A stretch of DNA of 34,627 nucleotides from assembly GCA_040753495.1 (NCBI GenBank), contig JBFMEF010000134.1, forward strand, positions 1 to 34,627, read 5' to 3'. Positions 16,992-26,336 of the stretch are shown here, in pieces. A program made the position numbers and the translations under genes. Under the pieces are notes generated by a model that made no database searches, had not been told where the DNA came from, and saw only the letters and a program-made list of their open reading frames with translations. Origin of the DNA: Candidatus Zixiibacteriota bacterium. GTDB lineage: Bacteria; Zixibacteria; MSB-5A5; GN15; PGXB01. Every line of letters begins with the position of its first letter. Position 1 is the first letter of the stretch.

Positions 16992-17531
16992 TCAACGCAA
17001 CTCCTTTAAACTCAGGCGCAATTTCTCAATTGCCTTCTGGTAGTTGGTCTTGACAGTCGATTCGCTCTTTTTCAGAATCCTGGCTATCTCCACGAAAGAG
17101 AGTTCCTGATAATATCTAAGGTTGAAAATCAGCTTCTGCTTGGCGGGTAGTTCATCAACTCTCTTCAGGAGCGCGGCGCTGACTTCGGTATTCTCGATAC
17201 TACTCTCCATCTCCACGGTCGGCTCGGAGCCCTGCAATCGCGCCAGCGGTAAAAAGGAAAGAATCTTGCGCCGTTTGAGATAGTTGAGAGTCTTGTTTGA
17301 CGCCACCCGGTAAAGCCATGAAGAGAAATTAGCCTCCTGGCGGAAACGGCTCAGTTCTTTATATGCCGTGAAGAAAGTATCCTGCATCAAATCGAGTGCC
17401 GTTTCGCGGTCACCGGTCATCCTGTATATAAGGGCAAACATATTATCTCTATTATTCCTGACTAACTCGTCAAACGCCTTCCGGTCGCCGGCTTTCGCCT
17501 TTGAAACCAATTCCCTGTCATCTAATCCCAT
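16992..17531 (-). CDS. ECF-type RNA polymerase sigma factor
   Basis: A 179-residue sigma-70 family protein. Region 2 lies at about 22-90 (core TALDLMQDTFFTAYKELSRF, followed by WLYRVASNKTLNYLKRRK). Region 4 is at about 125-175 (QKLIFNLRYYQELSFVEIA, then KKSESTVKTNYQKAIEKL). It leads a four-gene operon with its anti-sigma factor and two Spy-like proteins, and the whole unit is closed by a terminator. Start ATG 17531 matches the family N-terminus although no strong ribosome site is visible. Autoregulation would be usual for the family, but no clear ECF promoter (GAAC plus a second box) was identified upstream. Confidence 0.92.
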   Translation of the reverse strand: MGLDDRELVSKAKAGDRKAFDELVRNNRDNMFALIYRMTGDRETALDLMQDTFFTAYKELSRFRQEANFSSWLYRVASNKTLNYLKRRKILSFLPLARLQGSEPTVEMESSIENTEVSAALLKRVDELPAKQKLIFNLRYYQELSFVEIARILKKSESTVKTNYQKAIEKLRLSLKELR

Positions 17532-17582
17532 CAGTTCTGTTTCTTTTAATAGTTAGACAGTCAATATCTAAAAAAGACTAAC

Positions 17583-17613
17583 AAAAAAGGCAAACTATTC
17601 CAAGTTTGCCTTT
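17583..17613 (-). terminator. Rho-independent terminator downstream of mreB
   Basis: An 11-base perfect stem (AAAGGCAAACT at 17586-17596 with AGTTTGCCTTT at 17603-17613) has a 6-base loop, and on the minus strand a T-run (TTTTTT) follows. It sits 32 bases after the mreB stop and separates mreB from the sigma operon. Confidence 0.93.
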
Positions 17614-17644
17614 AAGATTTTGATATGCAACGGCTTAGTATGGA

Positions 17645-18736
17645 CTAATCGCGACGACTCTTCATTAAGACTTTAGAAAACATCTGCATATTTTCAAGCA
17701 CTTTGCCAGTCCCACGAACGACACATGTAAGGGGGTCCTCGGCAACATTGACAGGAAGATTAGTCTCCTGGCGAAGTCTCTTATCCAAGCCTCGCAGAAG
17801 GGCGCCGCCGCCGGTCAGAATGATTCCACGCTCAAGAATATCGGAGGCCAGCTCCGGGGGGGTCCGCTCCAGCGACTGGCGAACCGCTTCCACTATTCGC
17901 TCTATAGGCTCCACCAGGGCTTCCCGCACCTGCACCGATGAGAGTTTGAGATTCTTGGGCACTCCGGCGACCAGGTCGCGCCCCTTGATTTCCATCGAGA
18001 GTTCTTTCTCCAGCGGAAAAGCGGAGCCGATTTTGATTTTGATCTCCTCAGCGGTCAGCTCACCAATAAGCAGATTGTAATTTTTCTTTAGATACATGAC
18101 GATAGAGTCATTCATCTCATCCCCGGCAATCCGGACTGAGATATTATTGACAATACCGTTCAAAGCGATGACGGCGATTTCAGAAGTGCCACCGCCGATA
18201 TCGATTATCATGATGCCGGAGGGCTGGTCTACTGGAAGTCCTACCCCGATCGCGGCTGCCATCGGTTCCTGCAGCAGGAATACTTCCCGGGCGCCGGCAT
18301 TTTCCGCCGAATCACGGACCGCCCGCTTCTCCACTTCGGTTATACCGGACGGGACCGAAATCACTATGCGGGGTTTCATCAGGTAACGATGTTTCACCAC
18401 GCGGCGGATGAAATCGGAAAGCAATTTTTCGGAAATTTCAAAGTCGGCAATGACGCCGTCTTTCAGCGGACGGATAGCGGCAATCTCACCGGGAGTTCGT
18501 CCCAGCATCTCTTTTGCCGCCGAGCCAACGGCAAGGACTTTGCCGCTGGTTTTTTCAACAGCAACCACCGACGGTTCATTGAGAACGATTCCCTGCCCCC
18601 GCACAAAAACCAGCGTATTGGCGGTTCCTAAGTCGATCCCGATGTCATTTGAAAAGAGGTCAAAAAAACCCAACGTTGATCCTTTTCCGTAAGGGGTGGC
18701 GGCGCTTTCTTTGTTTTTTAACTCGAACTGGGGCAT
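17645..18736 (-). CDS. mreB: Rod-shape-determining actin homologue MreB
   Basis: A protein of up to 363 residues with the actin/Hsp70 fold. The first phosphate loop is [20 protein letters not shown], phosphate 2 is [13 protein letters not shown], and the adenosine motif is [16 protein letters not shown]. MreB filaments guide lateral wall synthesis. Two starts are possible. ATG 18736 has GGTGA upstream and adds 21 residues not typical of the family. TTG 18673 gives [15 protein letters not shown] right after the start, the usual MreB N-terminus, with AAAGGA 6 bases upstream and a length of 342 residues. A promoter whose -10 touches ATG 18736 favours the TTG start. mreC and mreD are not adjacent. 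Confidence 0.95.
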   Translation of the reverse strand: MPQFELKNKESAATPYGKGSTLGFFDLFSNDIGIDLGTANTLVFVRGQGIVLNEPSVVAVEKTSGKVLAVGSAAKEMLGRTPGEIAAIRPLKDGVIADFEISEKLLSDFIRRVVKHRYLMKPRIVISVPSGITEVEKRAVRDSAENAGAREVFLLQEPMAAAIGVGLPVDQPSGIMIIDIGGGTSEIAVIALNGIVNNISVRIAGDEMNDSIVMYLKKNYNLLIGELTAEEIKIKIGSAFPLEKELSMEIKGRDLVAGVPKNLKLSSVQVREALVEPIERIVEAVRQSLERTPPELASDILERGIILTGGGALLRGLDKRLRQETNLPVNVAEDPLTCVVRGTGKVLENMQMFSKVLMKSRRD

Positions 18737-18765
18737 AGTTTAACTCACCAACAAGGAAAAATCAA
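18737..18765 (-). promoter_or_regulatory. Putative mreB promoter
   Basis: On the minus strand TTGATT (18765-18760), a 17-base spacer and TAAACT (18742-18737) directly abut ATG 18736. Transcription would begin inside the long version of mreB, leaving a leader of about 55 bases ahead of TTG 18673. Confidence 0.45.
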
Positions 18766-18921
18766 TAAAAAAAAGGGACTGCATAAAGATATTAGGCTGC
18801 TTAATGTTAAGTTCTTCATCTCGCATATCATTATCGATATATGACAATATCGGCAATTTTTATAAAAATTGAATTGCGTCCGAAATTTATTCTCGGTCGT
18901 ACCGTCTGACGGGGAATCTCC

Positions 18922-18949
18922 TTGACTATTTCGATGCAAGTCCTATATA
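18922..18949 (+). promoter_or_regulatory. Putative promoter of the malic enzyme gene
   Basis: TTGACT (18922-18927), a 16-base spacer and TATATA (18944-18949) lie about 50 bases before the ATG at 19001. GGAG at 18987-18990 serves as ribosome site, so this gene has a normal leader. Confidence 0.55.
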
Positions 18950-19000
18950 TCACCCATGCGATATAGAGATTTCTTACAATAAGAATGGAGTTATTGGATA

Positions 19001-21265
19001 ATGATCACTAAACAACAGGCCCTGGATTACCATTCCAAAGGTAAACCGGGAAAAGTAGAAATCAACCCGACCAAGCCCTGCACCACGCAGCTCGACCTGT
19101 CACTGGCATATACGCCGGGAGTAGCGCAGCCCTGCTTGGAAATCCACAAGAATCCGGCGGATGTTTATAAGTATACCGCCAAAGGAAACCTTGTGGCGGT
19201 TGTATCCAATGGCACCGCTGTTCTGGGACTGGGGAATATCGGAGCCGCCGCCGGAAAGCCGGTGATGGAAGGTAAGGGAGTGCTCTTCAAGAGATTCGCC
19301 GATATCGATGTCTTTGATATCGAGTTGAGTACGGAAGATGCGGATGAAATAATCAAGTGTTGCCAGCTGCTGGAGCCGACTTTTGGCGGCATTAATCTGG
19401 AAGATATCAAAGCGCCGGAATGTTTCTATATTGAGGAAACACTCAAAGCGACCATGAAGATTCCGGTTTTTCACGACGACCAGCACGGGACAGCGATCAT
19501 TTCCGGCGCGGCGCTACTCAACGCACTGGAGATTGTGAAGAAGGATATTGACAAAATAAGAGTAGTTTTCTCAGGCGCCGGCGCCGCCGGCATTGCCTGC
19601 GCCAAATTGTACTGCACTCTTGGAGTCAATCCCGCCAATATGCTGATGGTCGATTCCAAGGGCGTTATGTATGAAGGGCGCGGCGACAAGTACAACAAAT
19701 ACAAACAGGAATTTGTCAGAAAGACCGATGCCCATACTCTCGCCGACGCCATGAAAGACGCCGATGTTTTTGTCGGGGTATCTATCGCCAATACCGTCAC
19801 GCAGGATATGGTTCGTTCTATGGGGCGTGACCCGATAATCTTTGCGATGGCAAATCCGGACCCGGAGATAACTTACCCGGAGGCGGTGGCGGCCCGCAAA
19901 GATATTATCATGGCGACCGGTCGTTCCGATTATCCCAACCAGGTCAACAACGTATTGGGCTTTCCTTTTATTTTCCGCGGAGCGCTTGATGTTCATGCCA
20001 CAGCGATAAATGAAGAGATGAAAATCGCCGCCGTCAGAGCGCTGGCAGCGCTGGCGAAAGAGGATGTGCCCGACGAAGTAGCGCGGGCATACGGCGTGGA
20101 TAGATTCAAATTCGGCCGCGACTATATAATTCCCAAACCTTTTGACCAGAGAGTACTGACGTGGGAAGCCTCGGCCGTGGCGCAAGCCGCCATGAAAAGC
20201 GGGGTTGCCCAGAGAATGGTCGATATCGAGGAATATAAACGTCAGTTGAGTCATCGTATCGGCAAGGGCCGGGTCATTATGGATGTCGTGACCAGCAAGG
20301 CAAAACGGGACCCTAAGAAAATTGTCTTCCCGGAAGGTCATTCCTCACGAATTCTCAGAGCCTGTCAGATGATTAGTTCGGAAAAGATCGCCAAGCCGAT
20401 TGTGCTGGGAAATCCGGAATCTATCAAGGCGATGGCGAAGGAACTGGAAATCAATCTGAATGATATTGAGATTGTTGACCCGGCGACATCATCGAGACGG
20501 GAAGCGTACGGAAAGCGCTTCTATGAGAAGCGGCAGCGTCGCGGCATTACTCTCGACAGCGCCGTCCGGACGATGACCGACCCGACCTATTTCGGCATCA
20601 TGATGCTGGAAATGGGGGATTGTGACGCCGTTCTTTCCGGGGTAACATCGGATTATCCTACCACGATGCGCCCGGCGCTTCAGATTATAGGGCTTCGTGA
20701 AGGGCTGACCCGGGTCTCGGGACTCTTTGCCATGCTTCAGAAAGATAAAGTCTATATGCTTGCCGATACCACGGTAAACATAGACCCGACGGCGGAAGAG
20801 CTGGCGGAGATTGCGATAAGTTCCGCCAATGTGGCGCGGGCATTTAATATCGAACCGCGCATCGCGATGCTCTCTTTCTCCAACTTCGGCTCAGCCCGGT
20901 ATCCTGAATCGGAGAAAGTGGCGAAGGCGACTGCCCTGGTGAAAACAAAACGACCCGACCTGATAGTTGATGGAGAAATGCAAGCCGATACGGCGCTGAT
21001 GCCGGACCTGATTGAAAAGTACTTCCCCTTCTCCAAACTGCAGACCGAGGCGAATGTCTTTGTTTTCCCGGACCTCAATTCCGGCAATATCGCCTACAAA
21101 CTGCTCCAATGCCTGGGCGGATTGATTCCGGTCGGCCCGATTCTGATGGGACTTTCCAAGGCGGTGCATGTACTGCATCGGACGCTGGATGTCAACCAGA
21201 TTGTCGATATGGCGGCGATTGCGGTTGTTGATGCTCAGGAAGGGGTCAATCGCGTCAAGAAGTAG
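19001..21265 (+). CDS. maeB: Malic enzyme fused to phosphotransacetylase-like domain (MaeB type)
   Basis: A 754-residue two-domain protein. Residues 1-425 form the malic enzyme: an N-terminal domain with [13 protein letters not shown], the metal/substrate segment [20 protein letters not shown], and the dinucleotide fold [17 protein letters not shown]. It converts malate to pyruvate and CO2, usually with NADP in this group. Residues from about 430 form a phosphate acetyl/butyryltransferase-like domain ([18 protein letters not shown]), which in MaeB proteins mainly has a regulatory role, for example in acetyl-CoA response. The length is normal for the fusion. The gene stands alone between its own promoter and terminator. 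Confidence 0.95.
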   Translation: MITKQQALDYHSKGKPGKVEINPTKPCTTQLDLSLAYTPGVAQPCLEIHKNPADVYKYTAKGNLVAVVSNGTAVLGLGNIGAAAGKPVMEGKGVLFKRFADIDVFDIELSTEDADEIIKCCQLLEPTFGGINLEDIKAPECFYIEETLKATMKIPVFHDDQHGTAIISGAALLNALEIVKKDIDKIRVVFSGAGAAGIACAKLYCTLGVNPANMLMVDSKGVMYEGRGDKYNKYKQEFVRKTDAHTLADAMKDADVFVGVSIANTVTQDMVRSMGRDPIIFAMANPDPEITYPEAVAARKDIIMATGRSDYPNQVNNVLGFPFIFRGALDVHATAINEEMKIAAVRALAALAKEDVPDEVARAYGVDRFKFGRDYIIPKPFDQRVLTWEASAVAQAAMKSGVAQRMVDIEEYKRQLSHRIGKGRVIMDVVTSKAKRDPKKIVFPEGHSSRILRACQMISSEKIAKPIVLGNPESIKAMAKELEINLNDIEIVDPATSSRREAYGKRFYEKRQRRGITLDSAVRTMTDPTYFGIMMLEMGDCDAVLSGVTSDYPTTMRPALQIIGLREGLTRVSGLFAMLQKDKVYMLADTTVNIDPTAEELAEIAISSANVARAFNIEPRIAMLSFSNFGSARYPESEKVAKATALVKTKRPDLIVDGEMQADTALMPDLIEKYFPFSKLQTEANVFVFPDLNSGNIAYKLLQCLGGLIPVGPILMGLSKAVHVLHRTLDVNQIVDMAAIAVVDAQEGVNRVKK

Positions 21266-21291
21266 CCGATAGAAACCAGATTGATTGCGAG

Positions 21292-21323
21292 AAGCCGAAG
21301 CCTCCGCTTCGGCTTTTCCTTTG
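21292..21323 (+). terminator. Rho-independent terminator of maeB
   Basis: A 10-base perfect stem (AAGCCGAAGC at 21292-21301 with GCTTCGGCTT at 21306-21315) has a CTCC loop, followed on plus by TTCCTTT. It lies 27 bases after the maeB stop, in the convergent gap with the rhomboid gene. Confidence 0.88.
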
Positions 21324-21337
21324 ATAACAATCTTGTC

Positions 21338-22039
21338 TTACCACTGCATTCTGTATATCCGCTGACCCCCGCCCGGTTTGGAGGCAAATATTCGGAAGAG
21401 GAGCCAGCCGAAGGCAAATCCCCCCACATGAGCCAGCCAGGCGACCCCACCGCCTGCTCCCGACGACATAGCCGACATTAGAATCTGATAGAAAAACCAG
21501 AAACCGAGCACGACGGCGGCAGGGATTTTAACCACGCGAATAAAATATAAAAGAAATATCAAGGTATGAATTCTGGCACGGGGATAAAGCACCAGATAAG
21601 CGCCAAGAAGTCCGGCAATGGCTCCGGATGCCCCCACCAGGGGTATCTGAGAGTTCGGAGAAAAGAGAATGAAAAGACCGTCAGCGGCAAAACCGGCCGC
21701 AATATAAAAGAGCAGAAAGCGAAAATGCCCCAGATGGTCTTCGATATTATTCCCGAAGACCCAGAGAAAGAGCATATTCCCGGCAAGATGCATTATGCCA
21801 CCGTGCAGGAACATACTGGTCAAGAGTGTCAGGAATATCGGAGATGGCAGCCGGGGGGTTAGTTCTGTCATGTGAGTGATTTCATATGGAATCAGTCCGT
21901 ATTGCACAACAAATGCCTGAAATCCTTCTATTCCCCGGGTCATCGAGAGAATATAAACCAGAGTATTGACCACAATAATGGCAACGGTCAGAACCGGCTT
22001 GCGTTGAGTAGGATTGTCATCTTTCAGCGGAAAGAACAT
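21338..22039 (-). CDS. Rhomboid family intramembrane serine protease
   Basis: A 233-residue membrane protein with about six hydrophobic helices. Catalytic residues are visible: Ser138 in GASGAIAG and His204 in AHVGG. The HLAGNM motif (H84, N88) is in the second helix and would help form the oxyanion hole. The family cleaves membrane-spanning substrates within or near the bilayer. It follows the M23 peptidase gene by 18 bases, with AAAGGA about 9 bases ahead of ATG 22039, so the two are likely co-transcribed. The substrate is unknown; an envelope protein made in the same operon is possible but unproven. Confidence 0.93.
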   Translation of the reverse strand: MFFPLKDDNPTQRKPVLTVAIIVVNTLVYILSMTRGIEGFQAFVVQYGLIPYEITHMTELTPRLPSPIFLTLLTSMFLHGGIMHLAGNMLFLWVFGNNIEDHLGHFRFLLFYIAAGFAADGLFILFSPNSQIPLVGASGAIAGLLGAYLVLYPRARIHTLIFLLYFIRVVKIPAAVVLGFWFFYQILMSAMSSGAGGGVAWLAHVGGFAFGWLLFRIFASKPGGGQRIYRMQW

Positions 22040-22057
22040 TAAGCCATCCTTTTGCTC

Positions 22058-24304
22058 TCATTTGGTATAAAAGGACGATTTTACCGTCCGGCTGTTTCCT
22101 GCCATATCGGTCGCCCGGATTTCCAGAGTATGCCTTCCTGGCGACAACGGTCGCGCCGGCTCCGCTTTCACCAGCAACAATTCCGGGTCATATTCCGGAA
22201 TAACCCACTCGCCGTCGATAAGAATGGTCAGCTGCTGGTCGCTTCCGATTCCGGAAAGATTATCGCTCAAAGCAAATCTCACTTTAGGCCGAGCCCCAGG
22301 CACCGTCTTGCCGTCTCCCGGAGTTATCTGGGAAATCCGGGGCGCTTCATCATCTTTAAGCAACGTGAAGGCTCCTAAAGCGCTGGAACTGGCGCTGAAC
22401 CACCCCCCAACTGATTTGGGGGTTATCCAGGACCAGCCGTTATCTTTGTTCAGTTTTCCGATGCCGATTTTCTCAGGGGGCAATGAGTCAGTATAATGAA
22501 TTGATACAACGACTGCTTCTGCCAGAGGGACAATTGCCGGTTCCACAGCATAGACTGGACTCAAAATATCGCGCTTCTCCGGAAACCAGCCGGATTTCTC
22601 AAATCCTGTCGCAAAAAGTGGTTGATAAAAATTCGACCTCTTAGATACGATTCTGAATCCCTCAACCGGCTCCAGAATCTTCTCGCGGTCGCTGAAACCG
22701 AGGAGATGAATATCGACCGCGACACTGTCCAGGAGAATATCGCCCGAATAAAGTTTGAAGGCTGTGATTTTGCTCGCCACGGTATGGTTGCGATAGAACC
22801 CGGCAAAACGATTGTTTGCGGTAGGAGTCATCATCATATTTTCGATATAGCCGTCATCGTAAACGATGTTTATTGATGGAGTCGGTGGGGCTATATCGCG
22901 CGAAGCGGCTCGAAAAAGTATGCCTCCATCGGTCAGGGAATGGCTCCAGTCATATCGCTGGCTGACTTTGAGATTTAAAGGCAGAGATTGGTCATCTTTA
23001 CGCCAGGCGGAGCTTCCCACCACTTCGATTTTCAGGGCTTTCCAGCGCGATGATTCCGGCGGTAGAATGACCCGATAGTCGGAGCGACCCCTTTTCTCAA
23101 TATGGTTTGCGCGAACTCTTTTCCAGGCGGAGCCGGAGGCAAGGCTATATACCTGGATTCGGTCGATATCGAGGAACTGAACATTAGGCTGCGCCACCAG
23201 ATAGAAGATAGTATCATTGACCCACTCCGGTCGGAAGAGAGGTCCCTGGGGATGAAAAGTAAACTTAAACAGCAGTTCCGACTTATTGCCGGCGGCGTCA
23301 TAAATCTCGATTCGTCCGTTATGCAATCCGAAGGAGTTCTCATTGACGAAAGTAAAAACGCCGCCCTCTTTATAAAGTGACTGGCTGCCGCTAAAATCCT
23401 TACCGGGGGGATTATAAAGAAGATGCTGATAATCTTTGTCAGAAACAGCCGCTTCATAATCAAACAGGAGGTCAACCATTTTTGTCTCGGCGTAATCATA
23501 CCGGTCAAAACTGTTCTCGTAAGTGATATAATCGTCAATCAGCAGACGAACACGATATATATTCAGCCGCGGTCCCTGCGGGCGAATACGGTCAAACGTT
23601 TTGATTTTCAAGCCAAAGGGTCCCGAAAGCGCTATGGTGGAATCTACGACATATTTTTTCAGTTCTCTGTCATAAGACAGATTAACGGTCATAGAGCGTC
23701 CGCCGCTGGGAAAGACCGAAACATCGTCAACATAATTGAATCCAAGCGCCTCGACCACGGGTGGAGACTTGTCCTCTACCGGAAAGCCATTGGTCAATGG
23801 ATTGAGAGGTAGATTTGTCGGCGTGCGCTTTTCGAAATGAAGATGGGGCGGTCCCGCGCCGGTCTGACCGGAATATGCCAGAAGTTCTCCCCGCTTTACC
23901 ACAAGGGAGTCGTCGCCAAAATATTGGTCGATAGAATATCGTTTTTGACGGTACTGCTCATTTCTTATAACCTTTTCGAAGCGGTCCGCCAATCGCGATA
24001 AATGCCCAAAGACGTATATATACCCGGAGCTGTCTTTCAGATATATTGATTTGCCGTAGCCATAATAAGAATAGCGGATTCTCCAGATATAGCCGTCAAC
24101 CGGCGCAAAGACCTCGCGCCCTTCGGCGCCGCCGGTTCGGATATCGATGCCGCCGTGAAAATGGCCCGCTCGAAAATCGCAGAATGACGAAGACAGGTCA
24201 ACCGCCCCCCGGACAGGCCAGGACACATCTTGTCCGCGGGCTATATTCGCCCCGGTCAGGAGAAGCGCTAATATTCCAAATGTCGTGACCGATAAGTTAC
24301 GCAT
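22058..24304 (-). CDS. Secreted M23-family metallopeptidase with long C-terminal extension
   Basis: A 748-residue protein with a signal peptide (cleavage near residue 24). The N-terminal LytM/M23 domain spans about 40-165 and has the zinc motif HxxxD (H50, D54), H101 in FGHL, and HxH (H154, H156) in PPHLHFEKR, so it should be active. A beta-rich 450-residue region of unknown role follows. The C-terminal 100 residues (DEAPRISQITPGDGKTVPG to the end) look like an Ig-like sandwich. M23 enzymes cut peptide cross-links in peptidoglycan. The catalytic domain is at the front, unlike many divisome M23 proteins. The promoter is very close to the ATG and no Shine-Dalgarno is seen. Confidence 0.9.
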   Translation of the reverse strand: MRNLSVTTFGILALLLTGANIARGQDVSWPVRGAVDLSSSFCDFRAGHFHGGIDIRTGGAEGREVFAPVDGYIWRIRYSYYGYGKSIYLKDSSGYIYVFGHLSRLADRFEKVIRNEQYRQKRYSIDQYFGDDSLVVKRGELLAYSGQTGAGPPHLHFEKRTPTNLPLNPLTNGFPVEDKSPPVVEALGFNYVDDVSVFPSGGRSMTVNLSYDRELKKYVVDSTIALSGPFGLKIKTFDRIRPQGPRLNIYRVRLLIDDYITYENSFDRYDYAETKMVDLLFDYEAAVSDKDYQHLLYNPPGKDFSGSQSLYKEGGVFTFVNENSFGLHNGRIEIYDAAGNKSELLFKFTFHPQGPLFRPEWVNDTIFYLVAQPNVQFLDIDRIQVYSLASGSAWKRVRANHIEKRGRSDYRVILPPESSRWKALKIEVVGSSAWRKDDQSLPLNLKVSQRYDWSHSLTDGGILFRAASRDIAPPTPSINIVYDDGYIENMMMTPTANNRFAGFYRNHTVASKITAFKLYSGDILLDSVAVDIHLLGFSDREKILEPVEGFRIVSKRSNFYQPLFATGFEKSGWFPEKRDILSPVYAVEPAIVPLAEAVVVSIHYTDSLPPEKIGIGKLNKDNGWSWITPKSVGGWFSASSSALGAFTLLKDDEAPRISQITPGDGKTVPGARPKVRFALSDNLSGIGSDQQLTILIDGEWVIPEYDPELLLVKAEPARPLSPGRHTLEIRATDMAGNSRTVKSSFYTK

Positions 24305-24319
24305 AAGTAGTTTTTTAAC

Positions 24320-24348
24320 ATATTATCGGCGTTGGAGTTCAAAGTCAA
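24320..24348 (-). promoter_or_regulatory. Putative promoter of M23-rhomboid operon
   Basis: On the minus strand TTGACT (24348-24343), a 17-base spacer and TAATAT (24325-24320) end 15 bases before ATG 24304. The expected leader is about 8 bases, without a ribosome-binding sequence. Confidence 0.55.
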
Positions 24349-24391
24349 AACATTTCGCCGTCAATTATGTATAAACTTATGCAATACCGTC

Positions 24392-24419
24392 TTGCCAAAT
24401 GCAGAAATTGGCTTATATT
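24392..24419 (+). promoter_or_regulatory. Putative promoter of the ppiD-like gene
   Basis: TTGCCA (24392-24397), a 16-base spacer and TATATT (24414-24419) lie upstream of AAGGAG (24443-24448) and ATG 24457, giving a normal leader. Confidence 0.45.
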
Positions 24420-24456
24420 TAAGGCTCATTTTGACAAAAGATAAGGAGAAATATAG

Positions 24457-26289
24457 ATGTTTGCTTTCTTGAGAAAACTCATCGTCCCTATTATGGCGAC
24501 GGTGCTGGTATTCTTTCTGGCGACCATTGTGTTCGAATGGGGAATGAATATCTCTTCCTCCAGCCGTTTCAGCGACACTATCGGGATTATCAACGGCCAG
24601 GAGATTGGGATGCGTGATTTTGACCGTTATTACGGCGCTATGCTGCGGGAAGAGCAGGACAAAGTTGACTATGACCTTCCCCAGGAAAAAGTGAACGAAA
24701 TCAAAAACCAGGCCTGGAACCGTCTGGTGGGCGATTACCTTATTAATCAGCAAATAGAGAAACACAAGATACATGTCAGTGGTGAAGAAATCTATGGTTA
24801 CCTCAGGCTCTATCCCCCGCAGGAGCTTCAGACCACCCCGGCTTTCCTGACTGACGGGAAATTCGACTATCAGAAATATGTCAATGCGATGGCGAATCCG
24901 GAATATGCCCCTTTCTGGGCATCGGTAGAGAATTTCGTTCTGCCGGAATTGAAAAGATACAAACTGCAGGAAGAGATAATCAATACTATCCGGGTGACGC
25001 CGTCCGAAGTGATGGAAGCCTTTATGGAAGAGAAGGAGACGGTTCGCATCGGCTACCTGAATGTTCCGGTATCGCAGATGCTCGCCAATGTCGGGGTAAT
25101 CAGCAAGGAAGACCTTCAGAAGTACTATGATGAGCACAAAGAAGATTATCGGTTGGAACGGCGGGCAACGCTCGACCTGGTCATTTTCCAGAAAGAACCA
25201 TCGGAGAACGACTGGGAGCGGGTCGGTCGGGAGATTAAAGAGATTTATGATTCGGTAATTGCCGGTGGCGACTTTGGAGAACTGGCAAAGACTTTCTCGC
25301 AGGACAATTCCGCCGCCGGCGGCGGCGACCTCGGTTGGTTCGCGCGGGGACAGATGGTTCCCCAGTTTGACAGTGTTGCCTGGGCTTTGCAGATGAATCA
25401 GGTCAGCCCTCCTTTCCGGACCCGCTTTGGCTGGCATATTGTCAAGCTGTTGGGTCGGCGGACTGACAAAGAGACCCCGCCCGGGGCGACAGCGCCGGTA
25501 TCAACAGAAAAAATTAATGCCGCCCATATACTGCTCAAGGTGGGTCCATCGAGTGAAACGGTGGAGCAACTGGCGCTGAAGGGCCAGGAATTTATAGAGC
25601 TCGCCCGGCAGAAAGGATTTGAGAAGGCGGTGGAAGAGTTAGGTCTGGAAACGCGCTCCACCAAACCTTTTCAGAGAGGCGAATATATTCAGTATGTCGG
25701 CGAAGACAGGCAGCTTTCCGACTTCGCCTTTGATAGTAAACCGGGAACCATCTCGGACGTTTTAGAGAATTCCGCTATGCTCTTTGTGGCAAAGGTTGCG
25801 TCGCATCTACCCGAAGGGTACACTCCTTTCGAGGAAGTGGAAAAAGCGATAAATCAAAAACTGAGTCTGGAGCGCGCCAGGGAGCTGGCCGTCAAAGAGG
25901 CTGAAGAAGTATACGACCTCATAAAATCGGGGACACCTATCGAAAAGGTCGGAGAAAACAAAGGGTATCCCTATGCCACGACGGAGAATATCACGCGCAA
26001 ATCGTCTATTCCAGGTCTGGGACGAGTCCCCGAGATAATAGGAATGGCGTTTGCCATGCAGTCGTACGGGGACATTTCCCGTCCGATTCCCCATGACAAC
26101 GGCGCCGCCATTATAAGACTGCTGGAGAGGACATCGCCGAATCTTGAAGATTTCAACCGCGCTCAGGATTCAATAAGAGTCGCCGTGTTGCAGAAGAAAC
26201 AACAGGATTTGTATGGGCGCTGGTTTGAAAACCTGGTGCAGAATTCCAAAATCGAGAATTTCGTAGACAAATTCTACAGCGGAACCTGA
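24457..26289 (+). CDS. PpiD/SurA-like membrane-anchored peptidyl-prolyl isomerase
   Basis: A 610-residue protein. An N-terminal membrane anchor (about 8-28, LIVPIMATVLVFFLATIVF) is followed by a SurA-N-like chaperone region (about 40-200, RDFDRYYGAMLREEQDKVDY). A parvulin domain lies at about 225-340 (SQDNSAAGGGDLGWFARG, then FRTRFGWHIVKLL). A second parvulin-like segment starts at about 352 (INAAHILLKVG) but lacks the Gly-rich DLGWF part, so it is probably inactive or non-catalytic. The architecture matches PpiD, which helps newly exported proteins fold at the inner membrane. AAGGAG precedes the ATG by 8 bases. A terminator follows immediately. Confidence 0.9.
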   Translation: MFAFLRKLIVPIMATVLVFFLATIVFEWGMNISSSSRFSDTIGIINGQEIGMRDFDRYYGAMLREEQDKVDYDLPQEKVNEIKNQAWNRLVGDYLINQQIEKHKIHVSGEEIYGYLRLYPPQELQTTPAFLTDGKFDYQKYVNAMANPEYAPFWASVENFVLPELKRYKLQEEIINTIRVTPSEVMEAFMEEKETVRIGYLNVPVSQMLANVGVISKEDLQKYYDEHKEDYRLERRATLDLVIFQKEPSENDWERVGREIKEIYDSVIAGGDFGELAKTFSQDNSAAGGGDLGWFARGQMVPQFDSVAWALQMNQVSPPFRTRFGWHIVKLLGRRTDKETPPGATAPVSTEKINAAHILLKVGPSSETVEQLALKGQEFIELARQKGFEKAVEELGLETRSTKPFQRGEYIQYVGEDRQLSDFAFDSKPGTISDVLENSAMLFVAKVASHLPEGYTPFEEVEKAINQKLSLERARELAVKEAEEVYDLIKSGTPIEKVGENKGYPYATTENITRKSSIPGLGRVPEIIGMAFAMQSYGDISRPIPHDNGAAIIRLLERTSPNLEDFNRAQDSIRVAVLQKKQQDLYGRWFENLVQNSKIENFVDKFYSGT

Positions 26290-26311
26290 CCGCGCCGTAA
26301 TGATTTGAAAG

Positions 26312-26336
26312 ACCCCGCCTGATGCGGGGTTTTTTA
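26312..26336 (+). terminator. Rho-independent terminator of the ppiD-like gene
   Basis: A 7-base stem (ACCCCGC at 26312-26318 with GCGGGGT at 26324-26330) has a 5-base loop and is followed by a T-run (TTTTT). Its tract overlaps the stop codon of the convergent nitrilase gene. It may act weakly in the other direction as well. Confidence 0.88.

Noticed and set aside
17536-17564. TTGACT and GTCTAAC as an ECF promoter for the sigma operon
   Set aside because: No -10 at proper spacing from TTGACT, and no GAAC-type -35 ahead of GTCTAA.
18745-18939. 64-codon minus-strand open frame upstream of mreB
   Set aside because: It covers the mreB promoter region, has no ribosome site and no family features.
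19571-20341. 256-codon minus-strand open frame
   Set aside because: Antisense to the malic enzyme domain; His- and Arg-rich shadow translation.
24361-25437. 358-codon minus-strand open frame
   Set aside because: Antisense to the ppiD-like gene and its promoter; no recognisable protein features.
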